64,000 nt of DNA from Limnobacter thiooxidans (lineage in GTDB: Bacteria > Pseudomonadota > Gammaproteobacteria > Burkholderiales > Burkholderiaceae_B): positions 372,001 to 436,000 of the forward strand of contig NZ_AP028947.1 of assembly GCF_036323495.1 (NCBI RefSeq), read 5' to 3'. Numbering within the stretch: the first letter of the stretch is position 1; each line of letters begins with the position of its first letter. The position numbers and the translations under genes were made by a program. Positions 57,754-64,000 of the stretch are shown here, piece by piece. The notes beneath the pieces are model-generated. The model searched no databases. It was not told where the DNA came from and was given only the letters and a program-made list of their open reading frames with translations.

Positions 57754-60102
57754 ATGGTATTCAAAGCAATCATGAATGGCTTGATCAAAGCCAAAGCCAT
57801 GCCGCAGATTTCCGCCACCGAGCGCCAGGCGCTTGAGGCGGGCACGGTGTGGATCGACGGGCAAGTGTTTTCCGGCAAGCCCGACTTTGCAAAAATGTTC
57901 GCAGAGCCCTATGCACTGCTGAGCCCCCGCGAGCGTGAGTTCGTCAATGGCCCAGTGCAGCAGTTGTGCGAAATGTGCGATCCGCATGAAATTGCAACCA
58001 CGCGCATCATTCCCAAAAAGGCAATCGACTTTTTGGCATCCGCAGGTTTCTATTCATTTCTGATCCCGCAAAAGTTTGGTGGCCTGGAATTCTCGGCCAA
58101 TGCGATTTCCACCATCATGGCGATGATCACCTCGCACAGCCCTTTGCTGTCCACTCTGGTTGTTATTCCAAACAGCCTGGGCGCAGCCGAGCTGATCAAG
58201 CACTACGGCACACAGGCGCAGAAAGAGCATTACCTGCCCCGTTTGGCCACTGGTGAATACCTGCCGTGTTTCGGTTTGACCGAACCCACAGCCGGTTCAG
58301 ACGCAGCGTCCATTCTGGCACGCGGCGTGGTGTTCAAGAACGCAGAAGGCAAGGTTCAGATCAAGCTGAACTTCCGCAAGCGCTACATCACATTGGCCCC
58401 TGTGGCCAACCTGATCTCGCTGGCCTTCAAGCTGCAGGATCCAGATAACCTGTTGGGTAAAGGCACAGACGCGGGCATTACAGTTGCGCTGGTTCACCGC
58501 GGTATTCCCGGCCTGGAAATGGGCAAGCATCACCAGCCAATCGGCGACGCGTTCTACAACGGCCCAATCATTGGCCGCGACGTGGTCATCGACGCTGATG
58601 AAATTATTGGTGGCACCGAGTGTGCAGGCCAAGGCTGGCGCATGTTGATGGAACAGCTGGCCGGTGGCCGTGCTGTGTCATTGCCAGCGGGTGCAGTGGG
58701 TGGTGTGCGTGCAGCGGCTGCTGCATCGGGTGCATACGCCCGTGTACGCCAGCAGTTCGGCATGCCAATCGCAGAAATGGAAGGCATTCAGGAAAAGCTG
58801 GCTGAAATTGCAGCCATGGCCTACCTCAGCGAAGCAGCCCGCGTGTACGCGGTCAGCGCGCTGGACAACAACGAGCAGCCCCCAGTGGTGTCTGCCGTGT
58901 GGAAAGCCTACCTGACAGAACTGTCACGCGAACAGGCGAAAAACGCCATGGACGTGATGGCCGGTGCCGGTGTGATGCAAGGCCCCAACAACGTGATTGG
59001 TCGTGGCTACTGTTCAGCCCCGGTTGCAATCACTGTTGAAGGCGCGAACATCATGACCCGTTCGCTGATTACTTTCGGCCAGGGCGCAGTGCGTTGTCAC
59101 CCCTATGCATTCAAGATCGCGAATGCACTGGAAGCCAACGACTTGCCCACATTCAGCAGCGCGCTGAAGGGCTGGATTGGTCACATGGTTGTCAACACCA
59201 GCCGCTTGGTTGGTTTGACACTGACCCGCGGCCATTTGGCCAGCACACCAAAAATTGATGGCGTAACCCCTTACCTGCGCAAGCTGGCCTGGGCGTCATC
59301 ACGTTACTCCTTCCTGACCGATATGGCCCTGTTGACAGTGGGTGGCAAGCTGAAAGCTCGCCAGCAATTGACTGGCCACTTTGCCGATGCATTGGGCTGG
59401 CAACTGTTGGCCATTTCAACTGTACGCCGCTATGTGGCTGAAGGTGAAATCAAGGAAGACCTGCCATTGGTGCAGTACGCTTGTGAATACGCATTGGCCA
59501 AGGTGCAAAAAGCATTTGAGTCCATCTATTCCAACTTCGGCAACAACCCAGTTGGTTTCTTGCTGCGCACCGTGGGCTACTTCAGCCTGCGCGTGAACCC
59601 GATTGTGGGTTCAGGTCTGGATCGTTTGGTGCCCACCGTGGCCAAGACAATCACCAAGAGCGGTGCACAACAGTCGCGCATTACTGGCGACCTATACATT
59701 CCCAAGTTCAACCTGGCCGACATGGACAGCGACGAAGTACTGGCAAACACCACAGGTGTTAAACGCTTGATGGCTGCTTTCCAGGCTGTTCAGGAAGCCG
59801 AAGTGGTGCAAATGAAAGTGATTCAGGCGCGCCGTTCCAAGTTGGTGGACAAAGGTTCTGTGCAGGAAATGGCAGAAGCCGCATTGGCCAAGGGCATTAT
59901 TACAGCAGCTGACAAAAAACTGCTGGACCGTGCCAACCGCATCAGCCTGGAAGCCATCATGGTTGACGAGTTCACACCGCAGGAATTCTTCGGTGACAAC
60001 TCAGTGACCTATGCACCAGGCTTTGAATGCGCCAACGTGCCCAACGTCAAGCATGGCTCAAATGTAGAGCCGTTCGAGAAGTTGCGCGTGGTGAATTCCT
60101 GA
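57754..60102 (+). CDS. fadE: Acyl-CoA dehydrogenase, FadE type
   Basis: The 782-residue protein belongs to the large FadE family (acyl-CoA dehydrogenase domain plus C-terminal DUF1974). The dehydrogenase core includes YLPCFGLTEPTAGSDAASI and a later ALKGWIGHMV region in the C-terminal part. It catalyses the first oxidation step of beta-oxidation. It is the last of the three-gene operon, which can supply NADH and acetyl-CoA. Confidence 0.93.
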   Translation: MVFKAIMNGLIKAKAMPQISATERQALEAGTVWIDGQVFSGKPDFAKMFAEPYALLSPREREFVNGPVQQLCEMCDPHEIATTRIIPKKAIDFLASAGFYSFLIPQKFGGLEFSANAISTIMAMITSHSPLLSTLVVIPNSLGAAELIKHYGTQAQKEHYLPRLATGEYLPCFGLTEPTAGSDAASILARGVVFKNAEGKVQIKLNFRKRYITLAPVANLISLAFKLQDPDNLLGKGTDAGITVALVHRGIPGLEMGKHHQPIGDAFYNGPIIGRDVVIDADEIIGGTECAGQGWRMLMEQLAGGRAVSLPAGAVGGVRAAAAASGAYARVRQQFGMPIAEMEGIQEKLAEIAAMAYLSEAARVYAVSALDNNEQPPVVSAVWKAYLTELSREQAKNAMDVMAGAGVMQGPNNVIGRGYCSAPVAITVEGANIMTRSLITFGQGAVRCHPYAFKIANALEANDLPTFSSALKGWIGHMVVNTSRLVGLTLTRGHLASTPKIDGVTPYLRKLAWASSRYSFLTDMALLTVGGKLKARQQLTGHFADALGWQLLAISTVRRYVAEGEIKEDLPLVQYACEYALAKVQKAFESIYSNFGNNPVGFLLRTVGYFSLRVNPIVGSGLDRLVPTVAKTITKSGAQQSRITGDLYIPKFNLADMDSDEVLANTTGVKRLMAAFQAVQEAEVVQMKVIQARRSKLVDKGSVQEMAEAALAKGIITAADKKLLDRANRISLEAIMVDEFTPQEFFGDNSVTYAPGFECANVPNVKHGSNVEPFEKLRVVNS

Positions 60103-60177
60103 AACGCATTACACACCTGAAATAATCAACCCTCGGCCGCAAAGCCATGGGGTTGGTTCAAAGGGTGCAGCAAGTTG

Positions 60178-60223
60178 ACGGGTTTGATTGATCCTGGTGA
60201 TCAGTCAAACCCGTTTTTCTTTT
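60178..60223 (+). terminator. Intrinsic terminator after fadE
   Basis: ACGGGTTTGA (60178-60187) pairs with TCAAACCCGT (60205-60214), with an inner TGATC/GATCA (60189-60193 and 60199-60203) and one T-G wobble between: a 16-bp stem with a five-base loop and a TTTTTCTTTT run. The stop codon and last codons of the minus-strand gene (60201-60203 onward) lie inside this stem. Confidence 0.85.
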
Positions 60224-61430
60224 GAAGGTCTTGAAGGTATTGCATGCGTTCCGCCTTGCCGGGAAAACTTTCAAGATGACTCAAAACCTTGAAAGCATTT
60301 CGGTACGCTTTGAACACCAGAAAATTGTTGACTGGGCGAGAGTCGATTTCCGGGTAAAACGAAAATCGCTCGCGGTGCTGGCCCACTGTTTGGCTTTTGC
60401 TTGATGTGGCAGAAGGGGCGAGTGAACCGAGGGTTTGTTGCAAGGACATGCGGGTTGAGACCATGGCCGCCGAACGCTGCACCGTTTTTTGTAAATGGGG
60501 TGGCAGCTCAATGGGGCGTGGGTCAATGTACTCTCCTGGCGAGGGCTTGAAGTCGCTGATGCCATGCTCGCGCCAATAGCTGTCGTAAAGGTTTCCGCCT
60601 GTGTTTTTGTATTGAACAAGGGCATCTTTCAAAATTTGCACTGCATCGGTGTGGCATGAATAAAGATCTGACTGCCGCTCGGGAATATTCAACTCCATTT
60701 TTCGAATTGTGTAGCCCTGTTTTTTTAGATACTGCAAGGCATTGGTGAGTTTGAAATTCGATGGTTCGTTCATGTCCAGGTCAATCAAGTCCAACCCATT
60801 TTCGGTGCCTTGAACTATCACGGGGCTGACATGGTCCATGTAATCCTGATCTGCAGCATGTTTGATTGCATGCCGCAAATGGCTCAGTTTTTGAGGCTGT
60901 AAAATGAGGCCGACAGGATTGCCTTTGGCAGTGGCCACATTCTTCAGCAACAAATCTGCAAGATGTGTTTCCTCCTCAATGGCATGGTGCTGCACCCGAA
61001 TACTGATTCCATATTTGTTCTGATACAGGTCAGCAAGCACCAGTTTGGCCACGTGTCCCGGTTTGGTGACGAACGCAAAATTCCGTTCGCCGTTTTTGTT
61101 CAGCCCCGGCAGCATGGCGGTATGAAATATGAACAACGGGTTGTCCAAATGTTCCCTGAAGGCCGATGCGCGATTGCTTATTTCTTGCTTGATGTGGGCT
61201 TGCTCTTCTTCTGAAAGTGAATGGCCATCGAAGAGCCGCCGCCGCAGCGCTTCGCTGGGTCGGGGTGCCGGTTTTCCACCACAGTACACATCACTTTGAG
61301 AAAAGCCTGCCCTGGAAAATGCCTCTGCAATCTGGTTCACGTTGCTTGTTATTGGCCGGGCTGATACTTCTTGCTGGGAAGCTTCGACATTGGGTGGGGT
61401 GGGTGATGCAGTCGATTCCTGGGTTCGCAT
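60201..61430 (-). CDS. YopJ/AvrRxv-like protein, paralogue A
   Basis: The 409-residue protein has His200 (DYMDHVSPVIVQ), Asp219 (DLIDLD) and Cys259 (LYSCHTDAVQILKDAL). His-acid spacing is 19, as for H109-E128 of YopJ; acid-Cys spacing is 40, against 44 in YopJ. The Cys is followed by a helix as in YopJ's ECGIFSLALAKK. YopJ-family enzymes acetylate Ser, Thr or Lys; some act as peptidases. The N-terminus is Ser/Thr/Pro-rich with no Sec signal. KPGHVAKLVLADLY (123-136) and the C-terminal ~65 residues (SQTVGQHRERFS...KKNGFD) are conserved in both paralogues. No clear Shine-Dalgarno precedes the ATG. No secretion apparatus is present in the window. Confidence 0.65.
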   Translation of the reverse strand: MRTQESTASPTPPNVEASQQEVSARPITSNVNQIAEAFSRAGFSQSDVYCGGKPAPRPSEALRRRLFDGHSLSEEEQAHIKQEISNRASAFREHLDNPLFIFHTAMLPGLNKNGERNFAFVTKPGHVAKLVLADLYQNKYGISIRVQHHAIEEETHLADLLLKNVATAKGNPVGLILQPQKLSHLRHAIKHAADQDYMDHVSPVIVQGTENGLDLIDLDMNEPSNFKLTNALQYLKKQGYTIRKMELNIPERQSDLYSCHTDAVQILKDALVQYKNTGGNLYDSYWREHGISDFKPSPGEYIDPRPIELPPHLQKTVQRSAAMVSTRMSLQQTLGSLAPSATSSKSQTVGQHRERFSFYPEIDSRPVNNFLVFKAYRNAFKVLSHLESFPGKAERMQYLQDLQKKNGFD

Positions 61431-61515
61431 GATAATTTTTTAAGAAGTGGAAGAAAGCGGTACACAAACAGCAGTTGATGTTCTCGAAGATTCGGGCCGC
61501 ACAGCCGGTGAAATG

Positions 61516-62817
61516 TCACTCAAAACCGTGTTTGATCTGGATGCTTTGGATATAGCGTTCACGGCTGAGCAGGTCGGGAAACTCTTCCAGTCGCTCAATC
61601 GCCTTGATGGCATTTCGGTAACCTTTAAACAGCAGAAAGTTGTTGACGGGTTTGCCCAGCTGCTCCGAGTACACAGAAAATCGCTGACGGTGTTCAGCAA
61701 TGGTTTGTGTCTTTTGCGCGTTGGCCGAAGGGGCTATTGCGGGTGGGCGTTTTCTGTCCGATGCCCTGTTGGAAATCAGTGCTTGTGACCGTTGCACGGG
61801 TTTGTGCAAGTGTGGTGGCAAATCGATGTAGCTTGTGGGAATAAAATCATTGGCTGACTCTTGGTAAATCGGTTTCTTTCCTGTCACCCCAAAGTGTTTC
61901 CAGTACTGTTGGTAAAGACTGCCGCCCCTTGCTTTGTGGGCCAGTATTGCATCTTTCAAGATTTGCAATGCGTCGGTGTGGCAAGAATAGCCATCTGCTT
62001 GCCGTGCGGCGATTAGCGGTGCCATGCGCCTGACTTTCATACCTGTGTTTTTAAGAAGGCAGAGTGCGTCGGCCAACAAGCAAGACGATTTGGCCAAAAC
62101 ATCAAGATTGATCACATCGATTCCATTCCTTGTGGCTTGTACGATAACTGGCAGAACATGGTCGCGGTGATCCTGTTCCGGGCCTCGAAAAAGTTGCTGC
62201 GAGAAATACGGATCTCGAAACATCGGAATTCTGTTGGAATGCAATACCAGACCAACAGGCATTTGCCTTGATTTGTCCAGTTTTCTCAGAAGCAGATCGG
62301 CCAGGTGTTCCGCTCGGTCAATGTGTCTTTTTTGAATGTGGATTTTTATCCCGTATTTTTTTTCATACAGATCGGCCAGAACAAGCTTGGCAATGTGACC
62401 AGGCCTGGCCACAGCCCCCATGTTGACAATACCGGCCGGTGTGGACGCTGCATCTTTCAGGTCAGCGAAGGTGAACAGCGGGTTGGTGTCCAGAAGTTCA
62501 AGGTCGAGTGCCCGCCCTCCGATTTCCACTTCGAGGTCTTGCTGGGCTGTGTGTGAAATGCAATTGCCTGGGAATAGTTGTTGGCGCAATAGTTCGCTTG
62601 GACTGGTTGACGAGTTTGCTGCACGGGCATGTCGGTCGGTTTCTTCCACTTGAGCGGTATGGTTTCCTATACAGAAAAGTGCATTCAGCTTGCCGCCGGC
62701 CATGGAAAAGGCATGCGCCATCTGCTTGACTTTTTCTCTGAAGGTGCACTTTGTTGTTGGCTGCGCTACGTGTACTGATTCAGAAAGTTTTTGCTGGCTG
62801 CTTGCTTGGATTCGCAT
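61516..62817 (-). CDS. YopJ/AvrRxv-like protein, paralogue B
   Basis: The 433-residue paralogue has His220 (HRDHVLPVIVQ), Asp239 (DVINLD) and Cys279 (GYSCHTDALQILKDAI), with spacings of 19 and 40 identical to paralogue A. Shared blocks include RPGHIAKLVLADLYEKKYG, PVGLVLHSN and the C-terminal QTIAEHRQRFSVY...PVNNFL and KHGFE end. The N-terminus is Ser/Gln-rich. It lies 85 bp upstream of A and in the same direction, so the two may be co-transcribed. By eye its GC content (about 47% in sampled lines) is lower than that of the fadE region. Confidence 0.65.
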   Translation of the reverse strand: MRIQASSQQKLSESVHVAQPTTKCTFREKVKQMAHAFSMAGGKLNALFCIGNHTAQVEETDRHARAANSSTSPSELLRQQLFPGNCISHTAQQDLEVEIGGRALDLELLDTNPLFTFADLKDAASTPAGIVNMGAVARPGHIAKLVLADLYEKKYGIKIHIQKRHIDRAEHLADLLLRKLDKSRQMPVGLVLHSNRIPMFRDPYFSQQLFRGPEQDHRDHVLPVIVQATRNGIDVINLDVLAKSSCLLADALCLLKNTGMKVRRMAPLIAARQADGYSCHTDALQILKDAILAHKARGGSLYQQYWKHFGVTGKKPIYQESANDFIPTSYIDLPPHLHKPVQRSQALISNRASDRKRPPAIAPSANAQKTQTIAEHRQRFSVYSEQLGKPVNNFLLFKGYRNAIKAIERLEEFPDLLSRERYIQSIQIKHGFE

Positions 62818-62879
62818 ATGGACAGAATAGAAACAGGAACAAAGGTGTTGGAACAGAATGCAGAGTTTTCGCAGCTCTA

Positions 62880-64000
62880 CTAAAAGCCATTCTTGGCCTG
62901 AATGGTTTGAATGTAGTTGTTGCGCGCCCGTGCATCGGGAAAGCTTCTCAGCTGATCCAGCACCTTGAAAGCATTTGTGTAAGCTTTGATCGTCAGGAAG
63001 TTATTCAGGGGGGTTTTGTTCTGATCCCGGACCGTGGAATATCGTTCTCTGTGCTCACCGATTGTTTGCTTCTTGGCGGGGTTGGCCGAAGGCGCCCTAG
63101 TAGCCAATACTTGAGTAGGGTTAAGCCGAGTTGATTTCATGGCGCTGGAGTTCTGAGCCACCTTGTGCAAAACGGTTGGCAGTTCAAGCACGTATTCAAG
63201 TTTTCCTGGTTCCCACCGGGTGTGGTTTGGGGTTGGGGTCAGGAGGTGATTTTTCCAATAATGTTCACCCAGATTGCCTCCCACAGTTTTGTGTGCCACC
63301 AAGGCGTCTTTCAGCACTTGCAAGGCATCGGTGTGGCATGAAAATTTGTCTGCCTGCCTTGCGGGTTGTTTCAAGACCAGGTGCCTGATTTGCAGGCCTG
63401 ACTCGTTCAGGCTGTGAAACGTTCGGTACAACTCCACAAACACACTCACCCCGACATTCAGGTCAATCACATCAAAGCCATTGGGTGTTTTTTGCAATAT
63501 GAAAGGCGTGACATGTCCGCGATAATCAGAATTGTTTTGTGACTTTGTTGTTTCTTCTTCCGGCGGTTGGTGCACGACAAACCCCACAGGTTCTCCGTTT
63601 GCAGCATTGATTTTTTCAAGCAGCACCGAAGCAATGTCATCGGGATTTTTTAGGTTTTTGCCCTGAACGTGAATTTTGATGCCGTATTTTTTTTCGTACA
63701 GGTCGGCGAGAACAAGCTTGGCAGTGTGTCCGGGTTTGATCAGTGTGACAGGAGTGTAGCTTTCAGAGGCCGTGGGTCCGGGTAGCAGGGTGTCCAGAAA
63801 CGTAAACATCGGATTGGCTCGTGTCGAGCCCAATGCAGATGCCTGTTGTTTAATCTCGCTCAACATTTCTCTTTGGGCTTCCTGGGAAAGCCTGCCATTG
63901 ATGAACATGCGCTGGAGCAATGTTTTGGTTTGGCTTTGTTGGCGGTCAACCCCATCCTGTGGTCCTGACTTCCGGCTTAGCAGCGAAGTCAGTTTCGAAA
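62880..64000 (-). CDS. YopJ/AvrRxv-like protein, paralogue C (5' end beyond window)
   Basis: The frame is open to position 64000 on the minus strand, so the N-terminus is missing. The first internal start is a TTG at 63920 that would cut the conserved KTLLQRMF block, so the real start lies outside. Numbering from 63920, His136 (DYRGHVTPFILQ) and Cys195 (FSCHTDALQVLKDAL) are present at the paralogue spacing, but the acidic position is Asn155 (DVIDLN; codon 63458-63456). Asp153 two residues earlier might compensate. The C-terminal block (QTIGEHRERYS...NNFL...QAKNGF) is conserved. It lies 62 bp upstream of B. Confidence 0.62.
   Translation of the reverse strand, partial: SKLTSLLSRKSGPQDGVDRQQSQTKTLLQRMFINGRLSQEAQREMLSEIKQQASALGSTRANPMFTFLDTLLPGPTASESYTPVTLIKPGHTAKLVLADLYEKKYGIKIHVQGKNLKNPDDIASVLLEKINAANGEPVGFVVHQPPEEETTKSQNNSDYRGHVTPFILQKTPNGFDVIDLNVGVSVFVELYRTFHSLNESGLQIRHLVLKQPARQADKFSCHTDALQVLKDALVAHKTVGGNLGEHYWKNHLLTPTPNHTRWEPGKLEYVLELPTVLHKVAQNSSAMKSTRLNPTQVLATRAPSANPAKKQTIGEHRERYSTVRDQNKTPLNNFLTIKAYTNAFKVLDQLRSFPDARARNNYIQTIQAKNGF

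Noticed and set aside
60201..64000. HrpB/PIP-box-type promoter (TTCG-N16-TTCG) upstream of the YopJ-like genes
   Set aside because: No such box was found in the gap upstream of paralogue B, the only one inspected for it; the start of paralogue C is outside the window.

Overview
The window looks like a chromosomal segment of a betaproteobacterium of the order Burkholderiales. The evidence is gene order: mlaFEDACB - ABC pair - bolA-like - murA - hisGDCBHAFIE - hinT - tatABC - degS-like - nif3 - petABC - sspAB, and hemA-prfA-prmC-grxD-ubiX. The accessory content recalls Limnobacter, but that is an impression from memory and not a tested assignment. Base composition is moderate, mid-50s % GC by eye. 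No insertion sequence, prophage, CRISPR array or rRNA was seen. One tRNA gene is present.

Layout. (1) 1-7106, minus strand: a seven-gene MSHA/type IV-pilus-like or T2SS-like assembly operon (secretin, short GspE-like ATPase, GspF-like protein, two small membrane proteins, two prepilin-like proteins). Every gene junction is a 4-bp ATGA overlap, and the last gene runs off the left edge. (2) 7302-13172: the Mla phospholipid transport operon, an ABC-2 type transporter pair and a BolA-like protein. (3) 13188-21545: murA and a complete histidine operon, then hinT. (4) 21578-29310: tatABC, a DegS-like protease, a Nif3-like protein, the cytochrome bc1 operon, sspAB and tRNA-Thr. (5) 29311-30907: a 730-bp non-coding stretch with a foldable element and a 40-bp tandem repeat, then a methyltransferase. 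(6) 30980-36080, minus strand: ubiX, grxD, prmC, prfA, hemA and an orphan response regulator. (7) 36212-39339: a TetR regulator divergent from an AlkB/XylM-like hydroxylase and its ferredoxin-reductase partner. (8) 39409-43075, minus strand: two related acidic low-complexity proteins, one with an uninterrupted Asp-Ala tract of 139 residues. (9) 43429-51213: tamAB, a DUF599 membrane protein and an ammonium transporter. (10) 51324-54191: an effector-like protein of unknown function, a TetR regulator and a VapBC toxin-antitoxin pair. (11) 54342-60102: a fatty-acid beta-oxidation operon (thiolase, multifunctional FadB-like enzyme, FadE-type acyl-CoA dehydrogenase). (12) 60201-64000, minus strand: three tandem paralogues, the last cut by the window edge, with the spacing and motifs of the YopJ/AvrRxv acetyltransferase (clan CE) catalytic core plus a strongly conserved C-terminal block.

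How the genes fit together. Regions 2, 3, 4, 6 and most of 9 are core housekeeping: outer-membrane lipid homeostasis (Mla, Tam), cell-wall precursor synthesis (MurA), histidine synthesis, Tat export (which probably exports the Rieske protein encoded 3 kb downstream), respiration, haem and translation termination. The accessory layer is a surface and interaction layer: pilus-like assembly, low-complexity surface-type proteins, hydrocarbon or aromatic side-chain oxidation feeding beta-oxidation, and the YopJ-like array. That array is the most interesting feature. It suggests that an organism with otherwise free-living gene content encodes a small family of effector-like acetyltransferases or proteases.
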